Positions 25,980 through 35,700 of a DNA stretch of 64,000 nucleotides are shown piece after piece; position 1 is the first letter of the stretch; each line of letters begins with the position of its first letter. Source of the stretch: Gammaproteobacteria bacterium (GTDB taxonomy: Bacteria > Pseudomonadota > Gammaproteobacteria > UBA4575); contig JAPONM010000061.1 in NCBI GenBank assembly GCA_026713925.1, positions 186,001 through 250,000 on the forward strand, read 5' to 3'. A program made the position numbers and the translations under genes. A model generated the notes under the pieces. The model searched no databases, was not told where the DNA came from, and was given only the letters and a program-made list of their open reading frames with translations.

Positions 25980-26489
25980 ATGGAATTTAGATTGCTCAGG
26001 AATATTCTCTTTGCGGTAGCTTTGTTGCTGCCGGTCGTTGCTGCTGCGGAAACTAAAATAGGGTATGTTGATCTGGCCGAGATACTGGAGAAGTCACCTC
26101 AGGCAGATGCGGCGCGTAAAACCTTGGAGAAAGAATTTTCATACCGGAATGAAAAGCTCACCTCTGTACGGGATGAAATTCTGAAGTTCGAGGAAACGCT
26201 GGAAAAAGACGGTGCCGTGATGACGGGTACCCGGCGCAGCGAGCTTGAGAAGGAGATACTTAACAAGAAAAGAGAGTACAGCCGACAGCAGGAAGAGCTT
26301 AAGGAAGACTTCAATATCAGGCGCAATCAGGAAATTGGTGACTTGCAAAAGAGTGTAAATGAAGTTGTAACCAGTCTTGCCAAAAATGACAACTACGACC
26401 TGGTCGTCACACAGCCTGTACTGTTTGCAAGCGAGCGAATCGATTTGACAAAACGTGTGCTAGAGGAGCTGCGAAAAGTTCAACAGTGA
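25980..26489 (+). CDS. skp: Periplasmic chaperone Skp / OmpH
   Basis: Trimeric chaperone that carries unfolded outer-membrane proteins from the Sec machinery to BAM. A signal peptide (RNILFAVALLLPVVAAAE) precedes a mature domain whose middle is a long charged alpha-helical hairpin (coiled-coil, about residues 45-125), with IGYVDLAEILEKSP at the mature N-terminus. The length (169) is typical. ATG 25980 was chosen over an upstream in-frame start because GGGAG and AGGA lie just upstream of it. It is in the conserved bamA-skp-lpxD-fabZ-lpxA order. Confidence 0.93.
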   Translation: MEFRLLRNILFAVALLLPVVAAAETKIGYVDLAEILEKSPQADAARKTLEKEFSYRNEKLTSVRDEILKFEETLEKDGAVMTGTRRSELEKEILNKKREYSRQQEELKEDFNIRRNQEIGDLQKSVNEVVTSLAKNDNYDLVVTQPVLFASERIDLTKRVLEELRKVQQ

Positions 26490-26498
26490 TTGCTCATA

Positions 26499-27512
26499 GT
26501 GTCGTTTACTCTTGCAAAATTGTCCGAGTTCACTGCGACGACAGTAGTAGGTGACCCGGACTGTGAAATTGATCGTGTAGACAGTCTTCAGCATGCAAGT
26601 GCTGGTGCCATTACGTTCTTTGCCAACACGAAACTGAAACAGGAACTCAAGCGAACATGCGCTTCGGCAGTAATCTTGCAGGAAGTATTTCTCGAGAACT
26701 GTCCCACACATGCCCTGGTCACTGACAACCCCTACCTGATATTTGCCAAGATTGCCGATCTCCTGAATCCCTTGCCCGTACATGAGCCAGGTATCCACCC
26801 CACGGCTGTTGTCGCACGTAGCGCAAAGATAGGTGAAGGCTGTGCCATCGGCCCCTGTACTGTCATTGATGATGACTGTGTGATCGGGAATAATACCTAT
26901 ATCGGTCCAAACTGCAGCATACATAAGACCTGTGTGATAGGAGAGGGGTGTCGCATTGCCAGCCAGGTCACATTGTGCGGGAAGACAGTGTTGGGGTCGC
27001 GTGTGATCATCCACCCCGGAGCCGTGATTGGGAGTGATGGGTTTGGCCTGGCAAACGAAGGCACCAGATGGTTCAAAATTCCGCAGCTGGGTGGGGTCCA
27101 GGTTGGGGATGATGTGGAAATAGGTGCCAACACCACCGTTGATCGCGGTACATTGGGGGATACGATCTTGGAAGATGGGGTGAAGCTTGACAATCAGATC
27201 CAGGTTGCGCATAACGTCAGAATTGGCTCCCACACCGTCATTGCTGCATGTACAGGTATCTCGGGCAGTACAACCATTGGGAAATATTGCAGCATTGGAG
27301 GAGGCGTTGGGATCGGCGGGCATCTGCAAATTGCTGATCATGTTACGCTTGGCGGCATGACACGGATGACGCGTTCACTCAAGGAGGCAGGCATCTATGC
27401 TTCCGGGACTCCAGTCCAGCCATACAGGAAATGGCTGCGCAGTTCAGCACTGTTCAACAAGCTTGAGGAACTGGCAGGCCGGATCAGGAAACTGGAGGAA
27501 CAAAAGGACTAG
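26499..27512 (+). CDS. lpxD: UDP-3-O/N-acylglucosamine N-acyltransferase
   Basis: Third enzyme of lipid A synthesis; adds a hydroxyacyl chain from ACP to the 2-amino group. The protein has an N-terminal uridine-binding domain and a long left-handed beta-helix of hexapeptide repeats, then a C-terminal helical tail. The conserved histidine-bearing strand [13 protein letters not shown] and the second histidine in [12 protein letters not shown] are present. Start is uncertain: GTG 26499 gives 337 residues and a normal N-terminus ([11 protein letters not shown]), while TTG 26490 abuts the skp stop. If the gnn pair is functional its substrate would be the 3-amino analogue. Confidence 0.95.
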   Translation: MSFTLAKLSEFTATTVVGDPDCEIDRVDSLQHASAGAITFFANTKLKQELKRTCASAVILQEVFLENCPTHALVTDNPYLIFAKIADLLNPLPVHEPGIHPTAVVARSAKIGEGCAIGPCTVIDDDCVIGNNTYIGPNCSIHKTCVIGEGCRIASQVTLCGKTVLGSRVIIHPGAVIGSDGFGLANEGTRWFKIPQLGGVQVGDDVEIGANTTVDRGTLGDTILEDGVKLDNQIQVAHNVRIGSHTVIAACTGISGSTTIGKYCSIGGGVGIGGHLQIADHVTLGGMTRMTRSLKEAGIYASGTPVQPYRKWLRSSALFNKLEELAGRIRKLEEQKD

Positions 27513-27519
27513 GCTGATC

Positions 27520-27972
27520 ATGATCGAAATGAATATCCATGAAATCTTAAAGTACCTGCCCCACCGCTACCCTTTTTTGCTGGTAGACCGGGTGCTGGAA
27601 TGCAAGATCGGTGAGTCGATTCTTGCATTGAAAAATGTCAGCTACAATGAACCTTTCTTTCAGGGGCATTTCCCGGGTGTGCCGGTCATGCCGGGAGTAT
27701 TGATTCTTGAGGCGCTGGCCCAGACTGCGGGGCTGCTCGCATTGAGTAATCCGGAGTGGCGCCCGGATGACGACAGCCTGTATTTGTTTGTTGGGATTGA
27801 CAAGGCACGCTTCAAGCGGCAGGTAGGACCAGGCGACCAGCTTATCCTGGATGTGCGGCTGATCAGGCACAAGCGTGATTTTGGCGTATTCAATGTCAAG
27901 GCCTCCGTCGGTGAGGAAGTTGCAGCAACTGCTGAGTTGATGTGCGTTTTCAAGAGCGTGGTAACTAAGTGA
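27520..27972 (+). CDS. fabZ: 3-hydroxyacyl-[acyl-carrier-protein] dehydratase
   Basis: Hot-dog-fold enzyme that dehydrates 3-hydroxyacyl-ACP in fatty acid elongation and thereby competes with LpxA and LpxD for hydroxyacyl-ACP. The catalytic histidine is in [11 protein letters not shown] and the glutamate in [11 protein letters not shown]. The length is 150 residues. ATG 27520 was chosen; ATG 27529 is an alternative. It sits seven bases after lpxD and eight before lpxA, as in other Gram-negatives. Confidence 0.97.
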   Translation: MIEMNIHEILKYLPHRYPFLLVDRVLECKIGESILALKNVSYNEPFFQGHFPGVPVMPGVLILEALAQTAGLLALSNPEWRPDDDSLYLFVGIDKARFKRQVGPGDQLILDVRLIRHKRDFGVFNVKASVGEEVAATAELMCVFKSVVTK

Positions 27973-27980
27973 GCTAGGTC

Positions 27981-28781
27981 ATGTCTTTGCCAGGGTTTAG
28001 TGAAAGCAGTCAGGTTCATGGAACCGCTATTGTTGACCCTAATGCCCGGCTGGATGCGGGCGTATCAGTGGGTCCTTATTCGATTATCGGACCGCAGGTG
28101 CGAATCGGGAAAAACACCTGGATCGGGCCACATGTAGTGATTACGGGTGCGACCACCGTTGGAGCGGGAAATCGAATTTTCCAGTTCTCATCTATCGGGG
28201 AAATTCCGCAAGACAAGAAATACCACGGTGAGTACAGCGAACTGATCATAGGTGACAATAATACGATCAGGGAATATGTAACCATTAACTCCGGTACCGA
28301 GCATGGCCAGGGATACACCAGGGTAGGGGACCGTAACTGGATCATGGCCTATGTCCACATTGCCCATGACTGCACGGTGGGGGATGACACGGTGTTTGCA
28401 AACGGTACGACGCTGGCAGGCCATGTAGTGGTTGATGAGTTTGCCACACTTGGCGGTTTCACACTGGTACATCAGTTTAGCCGTATTGGTGCGCATTCAT
28501 TCTGTGCCATGGGCACCGCTTTGAACAGGGACTTGCCACCTTACGTCATGGCGTCGGGAAATTTCGCAACGACCCATGGGCTGAACAAGGAAGGCCTGCA
28601 GCGTCGGGGATTTACGGAAGAATGTATCAAGGCTCTGCATCAGTCCTACAAGCTTCTTGTTCGAAACAAAGGTTCCAGGAAAGAAAAAATCCTGCAGGTA
28701 GAAGAGCTTGCAAAAGATCATCCCGAAGTCCGGAACTTTCTTGATTTCATCCTGGAGAGTAAAAGGGGGATCGTGCAGTAA
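27981..28781 (+). CDS. lpxA: UDP-N-acetylglucosamine acyltransferase LpxA
   Basis: First enzyme of lipid A synthesis, moving a hydroxyacyl chain from ACP to position 3 of the UDP-sugar. The 266-residue left-handed beta-helix has the catalytic histidine in YVHIAHD (H126, equal to H125 in E. coli) and a C-terminal helical domain. It converges with lpxB nine bases away, instead of running into it as in E. coli. Because gnnA- and gnnB-like genes lie beyond lpxB, the acceptor may be the 3-amino sugar, giving an amide bond; sequence alone does not settle which acceptor it prefers. Confidence 0.96.
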   Translation: MSLPGFSESSQVHGTAIVDPNARLDAGVSVGPYSIIGPQVRIGKNTWIGPHVVITGATTVGAGNRIFQFSSIGEIPQDKKYHGEYSELIIGDNNTIREYVTINSGTEHGQGYTRVGDRNWIMAYVHIAHDCTVGDDTVFANGTTLAGHVVVDEFATLGGFTLVHQFSRIGAHSFCAMGTALNRDLPPYVMASGNFATTHGLNKEGLQRRGFTEECIKALHQSYKLLVRNKGSRKEKILQVEELAKDHPEVRNFLDFILESKRGIVQ

Positions 28782-28790
28782 CCCCCGGTT

Positions 28791-29945
28791 TCAGCCGGCC
28801 TGAATCAGATGTGCTGCAAGCCTTGCTGCCTCAACGGAGCCGTTTTTCTTGCCGAGAATCTTTCGGATCTCGCTCATTTCACTTTTCATCCTGGCGCTAT
28901 AGGCCGGGTCCGATAGCAGACGCTCCAGTTCATCCGCGATATTTCCAGGAGTGGCTTCATGCTGGATGAATTCCCGGGAAATTTCCCTGCCAGCAATGAC
29001 ATTGGCAATTCCGGCATAGCTGAAATTGACCAGCCTGTTCAGGATTTGATATGTGACGGGTGAAACCCTGTAGACGATTAGCATGGGAGTCTGCATAAGT
29101 GTGATTTGCAGGGTCACTGTGCCCGAGGTTGCCGCAATGGCATCACAGGCATGGATGACATCGTAGATATTTGCAGAGGTGGTAGTAATGTCTAAAGGTG
29201 TTTTGCAGGTAAATTTCTCCACAGCCTCTGCAGGCAAGGTCGATGCCACCGGCACGATGAACTGGATTTCAGGACATTTCTTTGTGAGGGCGGCGGCGGC
29301 TTCAATCAGGACAGGGAAATTGTATTCGACTTCGCTAGTCCGGCTGCCCGGGAAAATGCCTACAAGTTTTTTGCCTGCATGCAGGCGCAGGTCCTTCAAA
29401 AAAGTGGTCCTGTCCGCCGTGCTGTATGCGTCTTCTACCAGCGGGTGCCCTACATACTTAACAGGAACCCCTGCCTCCCTGTAGAACTTCTCTTCAAACG
29501 GAAAGACGGTGGCCATCATGTCCACACACTTCTTGATTACCTGTACACGTGATGAGCGCCATGCCCAGACTTGTGGACTGATGTAATACATGACTTTTGT
29601 GCCCAGTCGCCTGGCTTCCTTTGCAAGGGGCAAATTGAAATCTGGCGAGTCGATCAGTACCAGCATGTCTGGCCTGTTGCGCTTCAGTTCCCCCTTCATT
29701 CTGTTCAGGATTTTGCGCAGGCGATGGTAATGTCTGATGACCTCGGTCAGTCCGATTACTGACAGTTCCGACACATCAACAATCGTACTGACACCAGCCT
29801 TGCGCATATTCTCGCCGCCGATGCCGTAGCAGGTCAGATCCGGCAGGAGTTTTTTCAGTTCAAGAATCAGCTTGGCACCATGCAGGTCCCCGGATGCTTC
29901 CCCTGCAACGATCATCAGGTGCAGGGGCTGGCGTTCAGTCGGCAT
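28791..29945 (-). CDS. lpxB: Lipid-A-disaccharide synthase
   Basis: Glycosyltransferase that joins lipid X and UDP-diacylglucosamine to make the lipid A disaccharide. MIVAGEASGDLHGA near the N-terminus, DSPDFNLPLA, YISPQVWAW, FPGSRTSEV and ATSGTVTLQ are hallmarks of the GT19 family. From ATG 29945 it is 384 residues (E. coli 382); a longer frame upstream is an extension without similarity. The start overlaps the end of the aminotransferase gene by 11 bases, implying translational coupling in a gnnA-gnnB-lpxB transcript. Confidence 0.96.
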   Translation of the reverse strand: MPTERQPLHLMIVAGEASGDLHGAKLILELKKLLPDLTCYGIGGENMRKAGVSTIVDVSELSVIGLTEVIRHYHRLRKILNRMKGELKRNRPDMLVLIDSPDFNLPLAKEARRLGTKVMYYISPQVWAWRSSRVQVIKKCVDMMATVFPFEEKFYREAGVPVKYVGHPLVEDAYSTADRTTFLKDLRLHAGKKLVGIFPGSRTSEVEYNFPVLIEAAAALTKKCPEIQFIVPVASTLPAEAVEKFTCKTPLDITTTSANIYDVIHACDAIAATSGTVTLQITLMQTPMLIVYRVSPVTYQILNRLVNFSYAGIANVIAGREISREFIQHEATPGNIADELERLLSDPAYSARMKSEMSEIRKILGKKNGSVEAARLAAHLIQAG

Positions 29946-31032
29946 ACACCTGCCTAATCGTGTTGGCAACGGTCTCGATCTGGGTTTTGGATATTTCCGG
30001 GAATATGGGCAACGAGAGGCATTGTCTGCAGACAGCGTTCGTATTGCGCAGATCAGAAGACCTTGACATGCAGGAAAAAGCTTTCTGGTCTGGCAAGGGC
30101 ATTGGATAATATACGGCATGCCCGATATGTTTCTTTTTCAGTTCGTCGATCATGCGGGTTCGCGACCGGGTAAGTATTGTGTATTGATGAAAAACGTGTG
30201 ACAGGTCATCCGCTTGTTGCGGTGTCTGTGCAGGCAATGGATCAAGCATACGGGTGTAGTGCTTTGCCGCACTGATTCGTTGCTGATTAAATTTGTCCAC
30301 ATGCCTGAGTTTTACTCTCAGTATCGCGGCCTGCAACTCGTCAAGCCGGCTATTCCATCCGACAACCTGGTGCTGGTTGCGAATTTTGCTTCCGTGGTTT
30401 TTGAATAGTGAAAACTGTTCTGCCAGATCGTCCGAGTCTGTAGTAAACAGGCCACCGTCCCCGTATCCACCCAGATTTTTGCTCGGGAAAAAGCTGAAGC
30501 AGGCCGCATGGCCAAAAGAGCCGGTATGTTTGTGTGCAATGCGCGCCCCAAAGGACTGCGCGCAATCTTCGATCACGAACAAGTCATGCTGCCGAGCCAG
30601 CCTGCATATCGCGAGCATGTCGGCTGCTTGGCCGAATATGTGTACAGGCAGGATGGCACGGGTCTTGGGAGTAATGGCAGCCTCGATGGATTCGGCAGTA
30701 ATGTTGAATGTAACCGGATCAATATCGACGAACACTGCAGTTGCTCCGGTGTGACCAATTGCCTCAGCCGTCGCGGCGAAACTGAAGGGGGTTGTGATCA
30801 CTTCGTCATTTCCCCCGATCCCACAGGCAAGCAATGCCATATGCAGTGCATCGCTCCCGGAATTGCACGAGATGGCATGCTTGACACCCAGGTATCCAGC
30901 CACTTCGCTCTCGAATTGCCCGACATTTGGACCCTGTATGAACCGTGTGTCAGCAAGTACCTCTGCTACGGCTGTGTCAATTTCCCGCTGCAACTTCCTG
31001 TATTGCAATTTTAGGTCTAGCAGGGGGATCAT
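29935..31032 (-). CDS. gnnB: DegT/DnrJ/EryC1-family sugar aminotransferase, probable GnnB
   Basis: PLP aminotransferase of the DegT family (365 residues). The cofactor lysine is in FFPSKNLGGYGDGG, with ISCNSGSDALHMAL, TPFSFAATAEAI and EDCAQSFGA forming the rest of the site. In Acidithiobacillus ferrooxidans GnnB converts the 3-keto form of UDP-GlcNAc to the 3-amino sugar using glutamate, and its gene lies with gnnA between lpxA and lpxB. The same placement here, coupled to lpxB and preceded by a Gfo/Idh gene, is the main reason for the call. Alternatives are WbpE- or FdtB-like enzymes for O-antigen sugars, but no O-antigen genes are present. Confidence 0.75.
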   Translation of the reverse strand: MIPLLDLKLQYRKLQREIDTAVAEVLADTRFIQGPNVGQFESEVAGYLGVKHAISCNSGSDALHMALLACGIGGNDEVITTPFSFAATAEAIGHTGATAVFVDIDPVTFNITAESIEAAITPKTRAILPVHIFGQAADMLAICRLARQHDLFVIEDCAQSFGARIAHKHTGSFGHAACFSFFPSKNLGGYGDGGLFTTDSDDLAEQFSLFKNHGSKIRNQHQVVGWNSRLDELQAAILRVKLRHVDKFNQQRISAAKHYTRMLDPLPAQTPQQADDLSHVFHQYTILTRSRTRMIDELKKKHIGHAVYYPMPLPDQKAFSCMSRSSDLRNTNAVCRQCLSLPIFPEISKTQIETVANTIRQVYAD

Positions 31033-31062
31033 GGGCAGTGCATCGGGGGCAGGTCCAGGAAA

Positions 31063-31995
31063 CTAGGCCAGTTGCTCACTGATTGATATAGCAGTTTCCA
31101 GGGCACGTTTGCCGTCTTGCCCGCTAACCTTGGGCATGGAGCCGTTTGCGATACAGGCCAGAAAGCTGTCGATTTCAGTTAACAGGGCGTCAAATTTTTC
31201 ACAACAAGTCCTTTGCACGTCAATATTTGGCACACCAGGGTACATCTCCTGCTGCCCTTTTCGATAGACGGCCAGTTCACGGTTATGAAAATCGACTGAG
31301 AGGTAGGCGTCGTTTTGAAAGATGCGCATTTTGCGGTCTGTGGTCGTGCTTACCCGGCTGGCAGTGACATTTGCCACGCATCCGTTTTTGAAAACGATGC
31401 GGGCATTGGCGATATCTATATCATCCGACAGCACCGAGATGCCCCTGGCATCAATCGTATCCACATCGGATTGTACGATATCAAGAATGATGTCGATATC
31501 GTGAATCATCAGGTCGAGAATCACATTGACCTCCGTGCCACGTGGCCGGTACGGCGCCAGGCGATGGGATTCGATGAATCTTGCCTCGGTCAGTTCCTTC
31601 TCCAGGGCCACGATGGCCGGATTGAAGCGCTCCAGATGCCCCACCTGCAAGACCCTGCCATGCTGCCTGGCCAGGTCAATCAGTGTTTCGGCCTGATCGA
31701 TTGTGGCGGTTATCGGCTTCTCAACCAGGACGTGGGTGTGATTGCAAAGAAATCTCTGGGCCACTTCAAAATGCAAGTTGGTCGGGACGACAATGCTGAC
31801 TGCATCCACTTGGCCAAGGAGTTCCTGGTAGTCAGAAACAGGCGTACAGGAAGTTTCCGCAGCGACTTCCTGGGCCTTTCCAAAGTCCTTGTCAGCGACA
31901 GCAGTTAACGTGCTATTTGCTAGCAGATGATATTTCTGCGCATGGAACCTGCCTAGATGGCCTGCACCGATTACGGCCGTTTGTATCTCTGACAC
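31063..31995 (-). CDS. gnnA: Gfo/Idh/MocA-family oxidoreductase, probable GnnA (UDP-GlcNAc 3-dehydrogenase)
   Basis: NAD-dependent sugar dehydrogenase of 310 residues. The Rossmann loop is VIGAGHLGRFHAQKY (residues 8-22), and the family motif VEKPI lies at about residues 93-97, followed by VGHLERFNPAI and an H-D-I pair in the catalytic region. GnnA oxidises the 3-hydroxyl of UDP-GlcNAc to a ketone for GnnB. The gene starts with GTG at 31995 and lies 30 bases upstream of the aminotransferase. It is divergent from rnhB with about 100 bases between. A related role, such as MviM or WbpB, is possible, but the lpx context favours GnnA. Confidence 0.72.
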   Translation of the reverse strand: MSEIQTAVIGAGHLGRFHAQKYHLLANSTLTAVADKDFGKAQEVAAETSCTPVSDYQELLGQVDAVSIVVPTNLHFEVAQRFLCNHTHVLVEKPITATIDQAETLIDLARQHGRVLQVGHLERFNPAIVALEKELTEARFIESHRLAPYRPRGTEVNVILDLMIHDIDIILDIVQSDVDTIDARGISVLSDDIDIANARIVFKNGCVANVTASRVSTTTDRKMRIFQNDAYLSVDFHNRELAVYRKGQQEMYPGVPNIDVQRTCCEKFDALLTEIDSFLACIANGSMPKVSGQDGKRALETAISISEQLA

Positions 31996-32096
31996 CTTAT
32001 TTCCAGTATCCTTTGCATAGGTGTGCAGTATACAAGCTTGTGTGCTGACCTCTAACCCTTACATATGGTGCGCCGGTTAGTTTTGGTGAATCTGAA

Positions 32097-32714
32097 TTGA
32101 CGAAAGAGAATATATACCCGTTTGAGCCAGTGGCCGGAATCGATGAGGCTGGCCGCGGCTCGCTGGCCGGACCGGTTGTGGCGGCTGCAGTGGTCTTGCA
32201 TCCTGACCGACCAGTGGAAGGCCTGAAGGATTCGAAAAAGCTTAACCAGTCCCGACGCAGGCAGTTGTCCGAGGAAATCAAATCCAAAGCTGTTTGTTGG
32301 GCAGTAGGACAGGCCTCGGTTGCCGAAATAGACGAGTTGAATATTCATCACGCCACCCTGCTTGCGATGCAGCGCGCCTGGCATGCGGTGCCACCCGGAG
32401 TGGAGCATGTGCTGGTGGATGGCCTGCATTGCCCGGAACTGCCTGCGTCCTGTAAGGCTGTTGTGAAAGGTGATCAGTCTGTCCCGGTCATCAGTGCTGC
32501 TTCCATACTGGCGAAAGTAACCCGGGATGAAGAAATGCTGTCGTACCATGACAAATACTTGCAATATGGCTTTGACCGGCATAAGGGGTATCCTACCGCC
32601 CAGCATATTGCTGCCCTGCGCGAACATGGCCCCTCTGATCTGCATCGCAAAAGTTACCGGCCAGTCAGGGATGCGATGCATGTGCATGAAGGTGAATTGA
32701 ATCCCGAACATTGA
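32097..32714 (+). CDS. rnhB: Ribonuclease HII
   Basis: Cuts RNA in RNA-DNA hybrids and at single ribonucleotides left in DNA. GIDEAGRGSLAGPVV near the N-terminus supplies the first D-E pair, LKDSKKL is the substrate loop and VDGLHCPEL and SAASILAKVTRDEEM hold the remaining acidic residues. The 205 residues begin with TTG at 32097; no better start is in frame and the ribosome binding site is poor. The order rnhB-dnaE-accA is conserved. Confidence 0.95.
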   Translation: MTKENIYPFEPVAGIDEAGRGSLAGPVVAAAVVLHPDRPVEGLKDSKKLNQSRRRQLSEEIKSKAVCWAVGQASVAEIDELNIHHATLLAMQRAWHAVPPGVEHVLVDGLHCPELPASCKAVVKGDQSVPVISAASILAKVTRDEEMLSYHDKYLQYGFDRHKGYPTAQHIAALREHGPSDLHRKSYRPVRDAMHVHEGELNPEH

Positions 32715-32760
32715 GCCATGCCTGCTGATAGATAAGTCGAATGACAGTGGCCGGGAAGCG

Positions 32761-35700
32761 ATGAAACAATTTGTGCATCTGCATTTGCACACTGAGTACT
32801 CACTTGTAGACAGTATTGTGCGTGTGCCGGAACTCATGGATTCTGTTAGCACGCAGGGAATGGCTTCAGTAGCCCTTACTGATGTGAATAACCTGTTTGC
32901 GCTGGTCAAGTTCTACCGGGCCGCAGTCCAGCACGGGGTTAAGCCGATCATCGGCCTTGAAGCCCGGGTGTCGGGCCTGTCGCCTGAAGAGCCGGATTCC
33001 AGGATTGTTTTCCTGTGCAGGAATGAGGAAGGGTATAAAACGCTGACCAAACTGGTCACGCAGGCGTATCTTGAGAATCAGGACGCTGATGGCCCGGTTT
33101 TGCAGCGCAATTGGCTGGCTGGCGCAGGAGAGGGCCTGATTGTATTGTCGGGTGCGAAAGATGGAGATGTCGGCAAGGCGATTCTTTCAGGGTACGAAAG
33201 TCAGGCCAACGCCTGCGTTGAATTCTGGCGTTCGCACTTTCCTGACAGGTACTACATTGAACTGCAGCGTACCGGTCGTGAAGAAGAGGAGCAGTATATT
33301 TTCGGGGCGCTGGACCTGGCGGCAAAATTTTCCTTGCCGGTGGTGGCAAGCAATGATGTGCGGTTTTTGCACCGCCACGATTATGAGGCACATGAGGCGC
33401 GTGTCTGCATCCAGACGGGCTGCGTACTGAACGACTCCCGCAGGCCGCACCTTTATTCCGAACAGCAGTACCTTCGCAGCTGCGAAGAAATGGCGGAGCT
33501 GTTTTCAGATATACCTGAAGCCATTACCAACAGCGTCGAAATCGCCAAACGCTGCAATGTCACGCTCACCTTTGGTGACAGTGTGCTGCCAAGATTCCCG
33601 ATACCGGGCTCCCTTACGCCACAGGAATACATGCTTGCTGAAGCTGAGGGCGGATTGGCACATCGCCTGGAGAAAAAAGGCATGCAGGGGTCTTCGTCCT
33701 CGGCACAAGAGTACTTGGAGCGCCTGCACAGTGAACTGAAAGTCATAAACACGATGGGGTACGCGGGATATTTTCTGATTGTGGCGGATTTCATCAAGTG
33801 GGCAAAGGAAAATGCCATACCGGTAGGACCCGGCCGGGGTTCGGGCGCCGGGTCCCTGGTTTCCTACGCACTGGGCATCACCGATATCGACCCACTGGAG
33901 TATGACCTGCTGTTCGAGCGGTTCTTGAATCCTGAGCGCATCTCCATGCCTGACTTCGATATCGATTTCTGCATGGCCAATCGTGACCGTGTAATCGAAT
34001 ACGTGGCACAGCGCTACGGACAGACCCGCGTCAGCCAGATCATCACCTATGGCAGCATGGCTGCACGTGCCGTGGTGCGCGATGTTGGCCGCGTACTCGG
34101 GTTCCCGTACGGGTTTGTCGACCGTATAGCCAAGCTGATTCCGTTTGAAGTCGGCATGACCCTGAGCAAGGCGCTGCAGCGTGAACCTGCACTGCAGGAA
34201 CAGTACGAGGATGAAGAAGATGTCCGCATGGTCGTGGATATGGCCAAAAGCCTCGAAGGCCTGGTGCGCAATGCGGGCAAGCACGCAGGCGGGGTGGTCA
34301 TAGCTCCTGCTGAACTGACCGAGTTTACCCCTTTGTATTGTGAAGAGGGGGGTGCCAATGTTGTCACGCAACTGGACAAGGATGATGTCGAGACCATAGG
34401 CCTGGTCAAGTTTGATTTCCTGGGGTTACGCACACTTACCATTATTGACAATACTGTTCGCATGGCCAACCAGAAGCTTGAGCGGCAAGGCCAGTCACCG
34501 ATATCCATCGATACCATTCCACTCGATGACAAGGCAACCTATGCGTCACTGCGGCGCCAGCAGACCACCGCGGTGTTCCAGCTGGAATCCAGCGGGATCA
34601 AGGACATCATCAAGCGGCTCAAACCGGACAACTTCAATGACATTGTCGCCTTGGTGGCATTGTATCGCCCGGGTCCCCTTCAGTCGGGCATGGTAGATGA
34701 TTTTATTCAGCGCAAGCACGGTGCCCGGGTAAATTATTTTCACCCTGATCTGGAGCCGGTTCTCAGGCAAACCTATGGTGTGATTCTGTATCAGGAGCAG
34801 GTGATGCAGATTGCACAAATCCTTGCCGGGTACACATTGGGCCGTGCGGATATCCTGCGTCGCGCCATGGGCAAGAAAAAGCCCGAGGAAATGGCGCAGC
34901 AGCGCGAGATTTTTGTATCAGGTGCCGTCGAGCGCGGCGTGCGTGAAAAAAAGGCGCAGCACATATTTGACCTGATGGAAAAGTTTGCGGGATACGGGTT
35001 CAACAAATCCCATTCGGTAGCGTATGCCTTGCTTGCGTATCAGACAATCTGGCTGAAGACACATTTCCCTGCGGAGTTTATGTCATCGGTGATGTCTTCT
35101 GACATCGACAATACTGACAAGGTCGTTAATCTGATCGATGAGTGTCGCAGACTGGGTCTTGGGGTGCTGCCTCCGGACATCAGCAGTTCCCACTATGATT
35201 TCACTGTGCCGGATGACAAAAATATCCTGTATGGTTTGGGTGCCATCAAGGGGGTGGGGCGGGGTGCGGTCCAGCAGATTGTGGAAATTCGAAACCGAAG
35301 TGGTGAATATAAAAGTCTGGACGAATTTTGTATGCACCTGGATTCACAAAAAGTCAACAGGCGTTGCATGGAAGCCCTGATTCGAGCTGGTGCAATGGAT
35401 TGTTTCGGCCATACCCGCGCCTCCTTGTTCGAGCATCTCGATACAGCATTGCGCCAGGCCGATCAGCGCCAACGTGACAGCATCGCAGGACAGAACGACA
35501 TGTTCTCCCAGATCGAGAAAAGTCCGAAGGTCGACACGGTACAGGGCATTGCGGAATGGGACGACGAAACGAAACTGTCCGGGGAGCGTCAGACGCTGGG
35601 CCTGTACCTGACGGGTCATCCGATTGAGCATTACCAGGAGGAATTGAAAAATATCACCAATCACACGGTCGGTCACCTGTTGAACAATGGTGGGCATAAC

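Noticed and set aside
28782-28790. Bidirectional terminator between convergent lpxA and lpxB
   Set aside because: Only nine bases separate the genes and the short CCGG repeats there make no stable stem with a T-run.
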